The notes under the pieces are model-generated. The model was given only the letters and a program-made list of their open reading frames with translations, ran no database searches and was not told the DNA's origin. The translations under genes were made by a program, and so were the position numbers. Below are positions 1-9,156 of a stretch of DNA of 64,000 nt, piece after piece. The stretch is from JASGKO01 sp049840595 (GTDB taxonomy: Bacteria; Verrucomicrobiota; Verrucomicrobiia; Chthoniobacterales; Chthoniobacteraceae). The stretch spans positions 215,374 to 279,373 of the forward strand of contig JASGKO010000041.1 in the NCBI GenBank assembly GCA_049840595.1. The letters are read 5' to 3'. Position 1 is the first letter of the stretch; the number at the start of each line of letters is the position of its first letter.

Positions 1-6
1 CTTTGC

Positions 7-1062
7 TTGAAACCAGCACCCACCAACCCGAAGCCGCCCACGGGGCATCCGAAGATTCTCGTCCTTCAGCTCAAGCGGATTGGCGACACGATTCTTACCG
101 CCCCGGCGCTGGCGGCTCTGCGCCAGCGCTATCCCGAAGCAAAGATCACACTGGTGGTCGCGGATTCGAGCCGGGAACTGCTCCCCGCTTTTTCCACCGT
201 CACGGATTCCCTCGTTTATCTGCGGGGCGGCAATAACTCGAAGCTGTGGTGGCAACTCATCTTTTCCAGCTACGACATCTGCCTCGATTTTACGGGCACA
301 GATCGCTCGGCCCTGTTCTCCCTGCTCTCAAAGGCGGAACAGCGGCTGACCTTTAGCTGGGTGAAAAAATCGCCGGCCCGCCGACTGTTCTACAACCGCT
401 TCGTGGAATCCTCCGTACACGAGCGGCATACCGTGGACCATTATCTGGATCTGCTGGGCGGACTGAATATCCCCTTTGCCCCTGGGCCGGTGCAGCTCGA
501 CCTGCCGGAATGGACCCGCAAGAAGTGCCACCAATTGCTGGAGGCGCGGCATCTCGGCGGCTCCTTTGCCCTGATCCACCCGGGCACGGCCCGACCGGAG
601 AAATACTGGCTGCCCGAGCGCTGGGCCGAGGTGATCACCCGGCTGGAACGCGACTACGCGCTCCCCTGCGTGATCACCGGCGGGAACGACCAGTTCGAGC
701 AGGATCACCTTGCCGCTATCCGCAAGGCCATGCCTGCGAATCTGCCGCCACCACTGGATCTGAGTGGCCGGATCGACCTGCTCACTCTCGCCGCTCTCAC
801 TAGCCAGGCGCGCGTGGTCCTGAGCGTGGACTCCGCCCCCATGCATCTTGCCGCCGCCTTTGGCACGCCGCAGGTGGCACTCTTTGGCAAAACCAATCCT
901 TTCCACTGGCGCCCGCGGCACGAGCGGGCGTTCGTCATTGCCTCCGGCCATCCCCACCCGCTCGCGGAGTTTTCGCCCCGCATGTCCGGCGGCTCGATGG
1001 GCGGCATCACGGCGCAATCCGTGATTGAAGCGGTGGAAAAAACGATGTCTTTTACCTTTTGA
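7..1062 (+). CDS. Glycosyltransferase family 9 (heptosyltransferase-like)
   Basis: This looks like an ADP-heptose:LPS heptosyltransferase-type GT9 enzyme, which adds sugars to the lipopolysaccharide core on the inner-membrane cytoplasmic face. The N-terminal Rossmann segment carries KILVLQLKRIGDTILTAPAL (residues 18-37). The C-terminal half has the nucleotide-sugar site IHPGTARPEKYW and the family signature SVDSAPMHLAAAFGTP. At about 350 residues it has normal family length. The only in-window start is TTG at 7, and the frame is open back to the window edge, so the true start may lie upstream. The next gene is an MsbA-like exporter that starts 13 bases after this stop, which fits an LPS assembly operon. 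The sugar substrate cannot be told from sequence alone. Confidence 0.85.
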   Translation: MKPAPTNPKPPTGHPKILVLQLKRIGDTILTAPALAALRQRYPEAKITLVVADSSRELLPAFSTVTDSLVYLRGGNNSKLWWQLIFSSYDICLDFTGTDRSALFSLLSKAEQRLTFSWVKKSPARRLFYNRFVESSVHERHTVDHYLDLLGGLNIPFAPGPVQLDLPEWTRKKCHQLLEARHLGGSFALIHPGTARPEKYWLPERWAEVITRLERDYALPCVITGGNDQFEQDHLAAIRKAMPANLPPPLDLSGRIDLLTLAALTSQARVVLSVDSAPMHLAAAFGTPQVALFGKTNPFHWRPRHERAFVIASGHPHPLAEFSPRMSGGSMGGITAQSVIEAVEKTMSFTF

Positions 1063-1075
1063 AGCAATCTCCTCC

Positions 1076-2938
1076 ATGGCCACCAAGCGCATGTCCCGCG
1101 ATGAAATCGCAAAAATGTCCCCTTTGCAGTTCTTTCGCGTCGCCCTTGATCCTTATCGCCGCCTCTACCGGTATCTAAAGCCCTACCGCTTCCGGTTCTA
1201 CCTCGGCATGCTCTTTGGCGTGCTCTTCGGCATGACGAACAGCGTGCTGATGATCACGGTAAAGATCGTCGCCGACGTGGTGTTTCCCAGCGACGATGCC
1301 AAGGCGATGAAGATAAAGATCCCGATTCTGGATCACTTCCTCCCGCAAGTGCATCACCAGGATCTCACCCTCGGCGGCGTCATCCTCGTATCCTCGATTG
1401 TCCCGGCGGTGATGCTGATGCGCGGCATCTTCGCCTATCTGAATTCCTATTGCATGATCTGGACGAGCCAGCACGTGTTGAACGATATCCGCCAGAACGT
1501 CTTTGCGCACATTCTTGACCAGTCGATGGCGTTCTACAACAAGACCAAGGCTGGCAGCCTGCTCCAGGTGGTCTTCAACCAGACACGTATGGCGCAACTC
1601 GCGCTCACCCAGGTCTCCGAGGACATCATCAAGCAGCCGATGGCGATTCTCAGCGCACTGATCACCCTCTTCGCGCTGGATTGGAAATTCACCCTCGCCA
1701 CGATGGTGCTGTTCCCGGTCTGTCTCATTCCCATCGCGATTGTCGGTCGTCGCGTCCGCAAGTCCGGCCACAAAGAACAGGACGCGGATTCGGGCATGAT
1801 GGTAATCATGTCGGAGGCGTTCCAAGGCATTCGCGTAGTGAAGGCTTACGCGCAGGAAGGCTATGAGAAAAAGCGGTTCGGTCGCGCCAACGACCGCATG
1901 CGCGGCCAGGTCATCCGCTGGCAGAGCTCGCTGGAATTGATCGGGCCACTGATTGAATTCCTAGCCTCCTTCGGCATCGCGGCACTGCTCGTTTACGGGT
2001 GGATGATTCACCTCTCCATCTCCTCCTTTATGGCCTTGGTAGTGGGGCTGAATCTGCTTTACCCGCCCTTCAAGATTCTCAGCCGCCTCCATGTGCTCAT
2101 GCAGCGCTGCCTCGCGGCGATGACCAGCATCTTCGCCCTCCTGGACCGCCCGCCGGACGTAGCCGACGAGCCAGCCGCCGTGGATATGGGCAAGACCAAA
2201 AGCGACATCATTTTCAATAACGTGAGCTTCAGCTACCGCGTGGACAAGGTGCAGAAGCCGGCCTTGAAAAACTTCCGCTACCGCTTCGAGCATGGAAAGA
2301 CCTACGCCCTGGTCGGTGAGAGCGGCGCGGGCAAGAGCACGGTCATGTCGCTGCTGCTGCGCTTCTACGATCCCGAAGAGGGCGGCGTGCGTATCAATGA
2401 TCAAAATATCAAGCGCTACACCCAGCGTTCCCTGCGTAAGAACATCGGCATCGTGAACCAGGAGACCTTCCTGTTCCACGACACGATCTATAATAACATC
2501 CTCTACGGACGCCCGAGCGCAACCGAGGAGCAGGTCTATGAGGCGGCCCGGCTGGCCTGGGCGCACGACTTCATCATGGAAAAGCCGGAAGGCTACCAGA
2601 CGATCATCGGCGACAAGGGCAGCCTGCTCTCGGGCGGCCAGCAACAGCGCATTGCAATCGCGCGCGCCCTGCTGAAGAACGCCCCCATCCTGCTCCTCGA
2701 CGAAGCCACTTCCGCGCTCGACTCGGAATCGGAAAAGCAGATCCAGCTCGCCCTGGAAACCCTCTCCAAGGGCCGCACGGTCATCGCCATCGCCCACCGC
2801 CTCTCCACCATCTTGAAGGCCGACCAGATCCTCGTCATGCGCGACGGCGAACTGGTGGATTCCGGCACTCACCCGGAGCTTTACGAGAAATCACCGCTTT
2901 ACCGGAAGCTCTACGATCTGCAATTCAACCAATCCTGA
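1076..2938 (+). CDS. MsbA-like ABC transporter (fused membrane and ATPase domains)
   Basis: A half-transporter of the lipid/multidrug exporter type, probably flipping lipid A or another lipid across the inner membrane as a homodimer. It is 620 residues long from ATG 1076; a second in-frame ATG lies at 1091, and a longer TTG start at 1025 would overlap the upstream gene. Residues about 40-330 hold the six-helix ABC transmembrane domain. The ATPase domain follows with Walker A GESGAGKST, a Q-loop in VNQETFLF, signature LSGGQQQRIAIARAL, Walker B ILLLDEATSALD and H-loop AHRLS. Placement directly after a GT9 heptosyltransferase-like gene supports an LPS role, but the transported substrate is inferred. 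Confidence 0.85.
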   Translation: MATKRMSRDEIAKMSPLQFFRVALDPYRRLYRYLKPYRFRFYLGMLFGVLFGMTNSVLMITVKIVADVVFPSDDAKAMKIKIPILDHFLPQVHHQDLTLGGVILVSSIVPAVMLMRGIFAYLNSYCMIWTSQHVLNDIRQNVFAHILDQSMAFYNKTKAGSLLQVVFNQTRMAQLALTQVSEDIIKQPMAILSALITLFALDWKFTLATMVLFPVCLIPIAIVGRRVRKSGHKEQDADSGMMVIMSEAFQGIRVVKAYAQEGYEKKRFGRANDRMRGQVIRWQSSLELIGPLIEFLASFGIAALLVYGWMIHLSISSFMALVVGLNLLYPPFKILSRLHVLMQRCLAAMTSIFALLDRPPDVADEPAAVDMGKTKSDIIFNNVSFSYRVDKVQKPALKNFRYRFEHGKTYALVGESGAGKSTVMSLLLRFYDPEEGGVRINDQNIKRYTQRSLRKNIGIVNQETFLFHDTIYNNILYGRPSATEEQVYEAARLAWAHDFIMEKPEGYQTIIGDKGSLLSGGQQQRIAIARALLKNAPILLLDEATSALDSESEKQIQLALETLSKGRTVIAIAHRLSTILKADQILVMRDGELVDSGTHPELYEKSPLYRKLYDLQFNQS

Positions 2939-3011
2939 CCGCTACCGAACTTTTACCGGGCTACCAGTTGAAATTTACCCGTCCTCGTCTCCTTTATTCA
3001 CAGAACTTGCC

Positions 3012-3488
3012 ATGAAACGACTCCCCTTGCTCGCCCTGCTCCTGGCCCCGCTGTCTTTGCTCGCCCAGGACGATTCGCAACCCATTCACGTAAAAGTGAC
3101 CCAGCGGGAGGACGGCACGCACGTCTCCTCCACGCTCGACCCCTCGGCGCATACCTGCGTGGAGGATACGCTCACCAATAAGGAAAAGCTGCTCCAGCGG
3201 GTCGTCTATCAACTCGACGACCAGAACCAGCCGCTGTCTGGCGTGGTTTACAACCCGAGTGGCGACGTCATTTACAAGCTCACCCTAGTCCACGACACTA
3301 CCGGCCACGTCACCGAAGAGACCGACTACGCGAAAAGCGGGGAAATGATCCGGCACCTGATTTTCCACTACTCTTCCAGCGGCATGCTCACCGGCACCGA
3401 TGCCTACGACGGCCAGGGCAACCTAATCAAGCCCGCCAGCGCGGCGGTGAAGGACAAGAAAAAGAGCCTACCCCGGGTGAATCCCTAA
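3012..3488 (+). CDS. Secreted protein of unknown function
   Basis: A 158-residue protein that I do not recognise. It starts with a clear Sec signal peptide (MKRLPLLALLLAPLSLLAQ, cleavage probably after AQ at residue 19). The mature part alternates short strands with polar turns and contains several Tyr-x-x-x-Gly-x-like units (for example VVYNPSGDVIYKLTLVHD and YDGQGNL), reminiscent of YD/MORN-like small repeats. The C-terminus is basic (KDKKKSLPR). It sits between the exporter gene and an HExxH protein, all on the same strand with gaps of 73 and 29 bases, so co-expression is plausible. It probably acts in the periplasm or outer envelope. Confidence 0.6.
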   Translation: MKRLPLLALLLAPLSLLAQDDSQPIHVKVTQREDGTHVSSTLDPSAHTCVEDTLTNKEKLLQRVVYQLDDQNQPLSGVVYNPSGDVIYKLTLVHDTTGHVTEETDYAKSGEMIRHLIFHYSSSGMLTGTDAYDGQGNLIKPASAAVKDKKKSLPRVNP

Positions 3489-3517
3489 GCGGAACGCTCC
3501 CATCCCCTTCCCCCCCA

Positions 3518-4819
3518 ATGCCACGAACCTTGCGCGCTCTCGTTCCCTACGCCACGCCGGTGCTGATCGCGCTGGTGGTCGCGGCGGGCGGCTGGTGGTG
3601 GCAGACTGCCCAGCGGGCCAAGGAAAATACCGCCTTTCTGCAACAAAAGGCGGCGCTGGAAGCCTCGGAAAACAAGCGCCTCGCCCGGCTCGCGGCGACT
3701 CATCCGGACACCGACGACGCGGCCCGTCGTCGGCAGATCGAGCAACGAACCGCCGAGACCCGCGAGCTTTCGTTCAAAAGCCCGGTGGTCTATGCGGTGG
3801 TCACGCGCGAGGGCATTCACCAGGTGCTGGAGCAAAAGCTGCACAACGTCTATGCCGATGCCGATTTTCAGCGCAGCGGGACGAGCCTCGCGGCCTTTGG
3901 CCTGCTCCCGCCGAATTACCCGCTGGAGGAGAAATACCTCGCGCTGCTGAGCGAGCAGGTGGCGGCCTTTTACGATCAGCACGAGCGCAAGCTCTACCTC
4001 TTCAAGGACACCTCGCTCGCCAATGCGAAGAACCGGATGATCCTCTCGCACGAGCTCACCCACGCCCTGCAGGACCAGAATTTCCACCTGCTCAATCTGC
4101 CGCTCAAGGTGCGGCACAACGACGATCTGCAACTGGCGACCAGCGCCTTGATCGAAGGCGACGCCACGGTGGAGATGTCCCAATTCATGGCCGGGCAGAC
4201 CACGGTGGGCGATGTGCTCCAGACCCTCTCCGGCGCCTTCACCCAGGATATGTCGCAGATCGAGACCGCCCCGCGCTATCTGCGCGAGGAACTGCTGGCC
4301 CCGTATGTGAAAGGCCAGCAGTTCGTGTTGTGCCTTTGGGCCGAGGGCGGCTGGTCGGCGGTTTCCAACGCCTACCAAAACCCGCCCAAATCGACCGCGC
4401 AGATCCTGCACCCCGAGCGGTACCTGGCCGACCCGCAATGGCAGCCGACCAAGGTCGAGTGGCCCGACCTCACTTTTAACGGGCAGCCGCCTTACGACGA
4501 CAACGTGATGGGCGAACTGGGCACCCGCATTTTGCTCAGCGAATACACCGACGACCTGGCCGGTTCACAAGCCGCCGAAGGCTGGCAGGGCGATCGGTAT
4601 CTGGTGTTTAGCGGAGGAAAATCATTGGTCTGGAAGACCGTCTGGGAAACCCCGGAACAAGCCACCCTCTTCGCCGATACGCTGAAGAAAGCCTGGACGA
4701 AGCGATTCACCCCACCCGCGGATGCATTTGAGATCAGGCAATCCGGAGCTACCGTTTTCCTGACCCAGGCCCCCGACCAAAAAACTGCTGACGCGCTGGC
4801 AGCAAAGTTCGTAAACTGA
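3518..4819 (+). CDS. Membrane-anchored HExxH putative metallopeptidase
   Basis: A 433-residue protein with an N-terminal membrane anchor (residues about 9-27, ending in a Trp triplet) followed by an Arg/Glu-rich, probably coiled stretch (31-85). The core carries SHELTHALQDQ (His178, Glu179, His182), the HExxH zinc-binding and catalytic motif. LIEGDATVEM follows, with Glu213 as a plausible third zinc ligand about 30 residues later, a gluzincin-like layout. This suggests a periplasm-facing zinc peptidase. I do not recognise a named family, and the substrate is unknown. The next gene (acyP) begins 14 bases downstream. Confidence 0.65.
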   Translation: MPRTLRALVPYATPVLIALVVAAGGWWWQTAQRAKENTAFLQQKAALEASENKRLARLAATHPDTDDAARRRQIEQRTAETRELSFKSPVVYAVVTREGIHQVLEQKLHNVYADADFQRSGTSLAAFGLLPPNYPLEEKYLALLSEQVAAFYDQHERKLYLFKDTSLANAKNRMILSHELTHALQDQNFHLLNLPLKVRHNDDLQLATSALIEGDATVEMSQFMAGQTTVGDVLQTLSGAFTQDMSQIETAPRYLREELLAPYVKGQQFVLCLWAEGGWSAVSNAYQNPPKSTAQILHPERYLADPQWQPTKVEWPDLTFNGQPPYDDNVMGELGTRILLSEYTDDLAGSQAAEGWQGDRYLVFSGGKSLVWKTVWETPEQATLFADTLKKAWTKRFTPPADAFEIRQSGATVFLTQAPDQKTADALAAKFVN

Positions 4820-4833
4820 GGTTCATTTTTACC

Positions 4834-5106
4834 ATGACTGGACGACACGTTTTTTATGAAGGCCGCGTGCAGGGCGTCGGCTTCCGCTATACGACCAAGC
4901 GCATCGCTTCCGGTTTTGAAGTCACCGGCTGGGTGCGCAATCTCGACGATGGGCGCGTGGAGCTGCGCATCACCGGCGATGAGGAGGAGGCGGATGCCTT
5001 TCTCGAAGCGATCCGCGACAGCGAGCTCGGCTCCCATATCAAAAACGAAACCGTTTCAAACGTGCCGCCCCAGCGCGAGGTCAAAGGCTTTGAAATCCAT
5101 GGCTAG
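4834..5106 (+). CDS. acyP: Acylphosphatase
   Basis: A 90-residue acylphosphatase, which hydrolyses carboxyl-phosphate bonds such as those of acetyl phosphate or 1,3-bisphosphoglycerate. The two family signatures are present: GRVQGVGFRYTT near the N-terminus, with the phosphate-binding loop and catalytic Arg at about residue 22, and GWVRNLDDGRVEL with the catalytic Asn at about residue 40. Length is typical. The start ATG 4834 follows the upstream stop closely. Its last bases overlap a possible small membrane-protein gene beginning at 5099. Confidence 0.93.
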   Translation: MTGRHVFYEGRVQGVGFRYTTKRIASGFEVTGWVRNLDDGRVELRITGDEEEADAFLEAIRDSELGSHIKNETVSNVPPQREVKGFEIHG

Positions 5107-5377
5107 CAGCGCTTTTTTCTCCAGTTCCTTTGGCCGGGCATTGAAGGACTCATGCCTCCTTCAATGCTTTTGGCTGGGAATGACTTCCATGATTTTGGAT
5201 GGAGGCGATATATTCCGGCTGGCGCTGCTATCACTGATTCCCTTCTGGCCAATCGCCGTGATCATTTTCTTTCGACGCAGGAACACCCCTACCCCATTCG
5301 ATCTCGGGTTCCTGCGCATTGGCTATTTCCCAATCTTTACCATCATTTCCGAGATCAACTATTCACGCCATGTCTGA
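5099..5377 (+). CDS. Possible small membrane protein
   Basis: A 92-codon frame from ATG 5099 to TGA 5375-5377 fills the gap between acyP and the ABC ATPase gene, overlapping each by 8 bases. The predicted protein has two hydrophobic stretches (about residues 40-60, with RLALLSLIPFWPIAVIIFF, and about 72-85) joined by a basic RRRNTPTP linker, as expected of a two-helix membrane protein. The DNA is noticeably less GC-rich than its neighbours. Overlap at both ends favours a real, translationally coupled gene, but no family is recognised and no good ribosome site is visible. Confidence 0.45.
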   Translation: MASSAFFSSSFGRALKDSCLLQCFWLGMTSMILDGGDIFRLALLSLIPFWPIAVIIFFRRRNTPTPFDLGFLRIGYFPIFTIISEINYSRHV

Positions 5378-6215
5378 ACCCGCCATCGCCATTCGGAATC
5401 TCACCAAGACGTTCCCCATCCCGTTCAAGCGCGAACGCATCACCGCGGTGCAGGACCTCTCGCTCGACGTGCAGCCGGGGCAGGTCTATGGCCTGCTCGG
5501 CCCCAACGGCTCGGGCAAGAGCACCACGATGAAGATCGTGCTCGGCCTGGTCACCCCGACCAGCGGGAAGACGCAGATTTTCGGCCGCGACAGCCAGCTC
5601 GTGGAGAGCCGCGAAGAAGTCGGCTTTCTTCCGGAGAATCCCTATTTCTACAAATACCTCACCGGGCTGGAGACGCTGCATTTCTACGGCAAGATCTGCG
5701 GCCTGAGCGGGAGCACGCTCACCGATCGCTCGGATGAACTGCTCAAGCTGGTGGGCCTCGAAAATGCCCGCGACCGCCGACTTGGTGGTTACTCAAAAGG
5801 CATGCTCCAGCGGATCGGCCTCGCCCAGGCGCTGATCCAAAGCCCGCGCCTGCTCGTGCTCGACGAGCCGACCGCCGGGGTGGACCCGGCAGGCTCACGG
5901 GAAATCCGCGATCTGATCCTCGACTTCAAGTCCCGCGGCATCACCGTGCTGCTCTGCTCGCACCTCCTCGGCCAGGTCCAGGAAATTTGCGACCGCATCG
6001 GCATCCTCCACCACGGTGTGCTGGTGCGGGAGGGCAAGCTGGAAGACCTCATTTCCATCGAGAACCAGACCGAGTTGATCCTCGAAAACGCCCCGGCGGA
6101 ATTGCTCGCGGATTTCGAGGCCCGTCTGCAGCAGAGCGGTGGCCGACTCATCGAGCGCCGCAAGCCACAGACCACGCTGGAGCAGTTCTTCCTCCAGGTC
6201 ACCGGTGGCAAGTAA
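5370..6215 (+). CDS. ABC transporter ATP-binding protein
   Basis: A 281-residue stand-alone ATPase subunit of an ABC-2 type exporter. It has Walker A GLLGPNGSGKST, signature YSKGMLQRIGLAQAL, Walker B LLVLDEPTAGVDP and an H-loop in LLCSHLL. The C-terminal 70 residues form the small extra domain usual in exporters of the CcmA/NatA type. ATG 5370 was chosen because the domain begins directly after it (MSEPAIAIRNLTKTF); an upstream in-frame ATG at 5319 would add an unconserved leader. The permease partner starts 43 bases downstream. The substrate is unknown. Confidence 0.9.
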   Translation: MSEPAIAIRNLTKTFPIPFKRERITAVQDLSLDVQPGQVYGLLGPNGSGKSTTMKIVLGLVTPTSGKTQIFGRDSQLVESREEVGFLPENPYFYKYLTGLETLHFYGKICGLSGSTLTDRSDELLKLVGLENARDRRLGGYSKGMLQRIGLAQALIQSPRLLVLDEPTAGVDPAGSREIRDLILDFKSRGITVLLCSHLLGQVQEICDRIGILHHGVLVREGKLEDLISIENQTELILENAPAELLADFEARLQQSGGRLIERRKPQTTLEQFFLQVTGGK

Positions 6216-6258
6216 CCCCTACTGATTCCCACCCTTTTTCGAACCTTTCCCATTCATC

Positions 6259-7170
6259 ATGTCCGACTCGATCTCGCTCCCCGCATTGCCGCGCCACCAG
6301 GTGTTTTCACCGGCCCGCATCGGTGCCATCGCCAGCAACACCCTGCTTGAGCTGGTGCGGCTGAAGGTGTTTTATTTTCTGCTCATCTTCGCGCTGCTCA
6401 TCATCGGCAGCTCGGCCTTCATGGTCCGCCTGTCGTTCCAGGAACAATTCCAGATGCTCAAGGACGTCTCGCTCGGCTCGATGAGCGTTTTCACCTGGCT
6501 CCTGGCCGTCCTCTCGACCGCCATGCTGCTGCCGAAGGACATCGAAGACCGCACCCTTTACACGATCCTCGCCAAGCCGGTCCCACGCTTCGAGTACCTG
6601 CTCGGCAAGGTGCTCGGTGTGCTCATGCTGTTGCTGGTCTCGACCATCATGATGTCGCTGATGTTTGCCGTGACGCTGTATTTCCGTCAGCAGATGGCGA
6701 TTGCCGAGAATCTCGACGGGGTGCCCGCCGGGACCGATCCGAAGATCATCGCCGCCGTCATCGCGGATGTAAAAAGCCACACCTTTACCTGGAGCCTGCT
6801 CCCCGCGATTTCGTGCATTTACATTAAAGCGGCGATCTTTGCCTGCATCACCCTCTTCATCTCCACCTATGCCTCCTCGTGGATTTTTACGATCATGGTC
6901 TCCACGGTGGCGTTCCTCATCGGTTACTTTGAAAGCACGGCCCGTGAATACTGGCTGGCCGGGTCGGTGCCTTCGATCTTCGTCAAAGGCGTGCTGCTGC
7001 TGATCGCCCTGGTCTTTCCCGATCTCCAGATTTTCAACCTGGAGGACGATATCGATGCCGGGAACACCATTTCGATGCTGCTCTTTATGAAGACCGCCGG
7101 CCTGGGCGTCGTCTATACAAGCGTCTATTTCTTCCTCGCCTACTTCGTGTTCGCCAAAAAGGAACTCTAA
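6259..7170 (+). CDS. ABC-2 type transporter permease
   Basis: A 303-residue integral membrane protein with about six hydrophobic segments (first near residues 35-55, last near 275-298), matching the ABC-2/NatB-like permeases that pair with the preceding ATPase. The segment LPKDIEDRTLYTILAKPVPR is typical of the cytoplasmic loop after the second helix in this family, and a large soluble loop lies at about residues 140-175. It most likely forms the membrane half of an export system with the 5370-6215 protein. The following TPR-like gene starts 4 bases after the stop, indicating one operon. Confidence 0.82.
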   Translation: MSDSISLPALPRHQVFSPARIGAIASNTLLELVRLKVFYFLLIFALLIIGSSAFMVRLSFQEQFQMLKDVSLGSMSVFTWLLAVLSTAMLLPKDIEDRTLYTILAKPVPRFEYLLGKVLGVLMLLLVSTIMMSLMFAVTLYFRQQMAIAENLDGVPAGTDPKIIAAVIADVKSHTFTWSLLPAISCIYIKAAIFACITLFISTYASSWIFTIMVSTVAFLIGYFESTAREYWLAGSVPSIFVKGVLLLIALVFPDLQIFNLEDDIDAGNTISMLLFMKTAGLGVVYTSVYFFLAYFVFAKKEL

Positions 7171-7174
7171 ATCG

Positions 7175-7967
7175 ATGAAGCATCGCCCCATCATCGCGCT
7201 GATTCTCCTGCTGGCTTTCGGGGCCGCCCGAATGCCTTTCGAGCATCAGCTCACGCTCGAACACCGGGCCGCCTATTTTCATACCGCCGATATCAATATC
7301 AACCTGCGCAAGGAAATTGGCCCCTTCGGAATTCTGGCCTCCCTGAGCGGTTTTCGCGCGATCGTGGCCGATGTGCTCTGGATTCAAGCCTTCACCGCCT
7401 GGACGCATACGCAATGGGGCCGCATGACCCTGCTGTTTAACGCCGTGGTGGAACTCCAGCCCCGCGAAGTGATGTTCTGGGACATGGCGTCTTGGCACAT
7501 GGCCTGGAATGCCAGCGTGGCGGCAATGGACGATCCCAACCAGCCACGGGAACTGCTGCGCGTGAAGACGGCCAAGGAGTACTGACAAGCTCGGCGAGGA
7601 TTACCTGCTGCGCGGCATCCAAAGCAATCCCGACCGCTACGAACTCTATGACCGGCTGGGCATGCTCTACAAAGAGAAGCTGCAGGACCACTGCAAGTCC
7701 GCCGACATGTACCAAAAGGCGTCCACTTTCAAAAATGCGCCGGTCTATGAAATTCGCTTCTACGGCTACGAGCTTTCCCGCTGTCCAGGCCAGGAACAGG
7801 CGGCCTACGACCTGCTCCGCAAACTCTATCTGCAAGGCCAGAACGAGTGGCTCCCCACCCTGCTGGAGCGCCTCAGCTACTTGCAGGATAAATTAAATGT
7901 TCCTGTCGCAGAAAGAGTCTATAATCCTCCGAAACCGTCTCCCGCACCTTCACCAAACCACCCTTGA
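7175..7967 (+). CDS. TPR-like membrane-anchored protein, frame broken near 7583
   Basis: A protein of about 263 residues read in two frames. The first part (7175-7585) has an N-terminal hydrophobic helix then FRAIVADVLWIQAF and further helical segments. The second part continues as DKLGEDYLLRGIQSNPDRYE and YKEKLQDHCKSADMYQKA, a tetratricopeptide-like pattern, and ends with a Pro-rich tail. The two halves join without a gap if one base near 7583 is removed, so a single-base insertion (sequence error or mutation) is likely. It is probably an accessory protein of the preceding ABC exporter, judging only from the operon. Its stop overlaps the ATG of the next gene (TGATG). Confidence 0.6.
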
Positions 7968-8690
7968 TGCGATTCGCCATTTTTGCCGATATTCATGCCA
8001 ACCTTGAGGCGCTCCAGGCCGTGCTTGCGGATGCGCATAAGAACGACTGCACCCATTACATCTGCCTCGGTGACGTAGTCGGTTACAACGCGAACCCGCA
8101 CGAGTGCCTGGAGATCGTGCGCAAGCTGGGCTGCCCGGTGGTGAAGGGCAACCACGACGAACAGGCCCATTTGAAAGAAGAGCTCACCGGCTTCAATGCC
8201 ATGGCCGAGGAGGCGATCAACTGGACGCGCAATCACCTCACCGACGAAGACAAGCAGTGGCTCTCGGAGACTGCGTTTTGTCCGGCAGGTGCGGGACTTC
8301 ACGATCGTGCATGCCACGCTCGATACGCCGCAGAACTGGGGCTACGTCTTCAACCAGCTCGATGCCACGGCCAGCTTCAACTACCAGCATACGAACCTGT
8401 GCTTCTACGGTCACACCCATGCGCCGCGCGCCTATGTGCGCGACCAGAGCGTGCGGGCGATCCCGTTCGACAAGCTCAAGATCGAGCCGGGCAAGAAATA
8501 CTTCATGAACGTGGGCAGCGTAGGCCAGCCCCGCGATGGCGACTGGCGCGCCTCTTACGCGATCTACAAAGTGGAGGAGCAGACGGTGGAACTGCACCGG
8601 CTGGAATACGACCTGTTCACCGCCCAGGAAAAGATCGTCGAAGCGGGACTGCCGCAGCGGCTGGCGGATCGGCTGGCGGTAGGGAAGTAG
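7967..8690 (+). CDS. Metallophosphoesterase family protein, frame broken near 8269
   Basis: A calcineurin-like phosphoesterase of the YfcE/diadenosine-tetraphosphatase-like type. Metal-binding blocks are visible in order: FADIHANLEAL, GDVVGYNANP, KGNHDE, then in another frame VHATLD and FYGHTHAP, followed by the beta-sandwich end MNVGSVGQPRDGDWRASY. The halves connect as WLSE-LRFVRQVRDF if one extra base near 8268-8271 is dropped, giving about 240 residues, the normal family length. ATG 7967 was chosen over TTG 7964 because MRFAIFADIH is the usual start. The break is probably a sequence error or recent mutation. Substrate unknown. Confidence 0.8.
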
Positions 8691-8790
8691 TTGAGGGTTG
8701 AGAGATGATAGTTGAGAGGAATATTTGAGCAGCTCCGCTGCTGAGGTGGTGGGCTTGGAAATGCCACGGCGCGATTATTTGTCCTGACGC

Positions 8791-9006
8791 GCTGTAGCCA
8801 CGGCCCTGTGGGCCGTTGGGGATAAACTCCAATGCGGGTTAGCGTGCCGCATCGAAAGCGTGAGGGCTTCCCATGCTGACCCAACGCAGAAAAATATGAG
8901 GCCCTCGGCTTCACTCGGGGTGACATTTTTGGAAGAGGAGAAAGCGGCATCTTCTCTCGTGAATGGAGCGCTCTTCCCCAACGGCCCACAGGGCCGTGGC
9001 TACAGC
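8791..9006. repeat. Palindromic intergenic element A (perfect 32-bp arms)
   Basis: The gap 8691-9156 holds no convincing gene. Within it, 8791-8822 is a perfect inverted copy of 8975-9006. Each arm contains its own smaller palindrome (CGGCCCTGTGGGCCG), so the transcript could fold into a long stem or separate hairpins. The 152 bases between the arms contain no recognised gene or second strong stem. The element lies between a plus-strand gene end and a minus-strand gene end, so it could act in transcription stop or be a non-autonomous mobile element. Function is unknown. Confidence 0.75.
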
Positions 9007-9080
9007 GGTTTTGATTGGCATGGCGTTCAGAAGGGACGTTCACCGGGGAAATTCGTGAGCCCGCCGTGAAAACTCTTATT

Positions 9081-9149
9081 CCCTTCGTGTCCTTCGTGAT
9101 CTTCGTGGTGAAATCCCTTCGTCCCGCCGCGCACGCCGCGTCCGCCGCG
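9081..9149. repeat. CTTCGTG repeats plus three 9-bp GC repeats
   Basis: Positions 9081-9111 carry three spaced CTTCGTG units (CACGAAG on the other strand). Positions 9123-9149 are three tandem 9-mers which, read on the minus strand, are CGCGGCGGA, CGCGGCGTG and CGCGGCGGG. The 9-mer block sits 7 bases beyond the stop of the minus-strand permease gene. An almost identical block lies at 20334-20360 beyond the valS stop. These look like dispersed intergenic repeats; a role downstream of stop codons is only inferred from the two positions. Confidence 0.65.
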
Positions 9150-9156
9150 GTTCATT

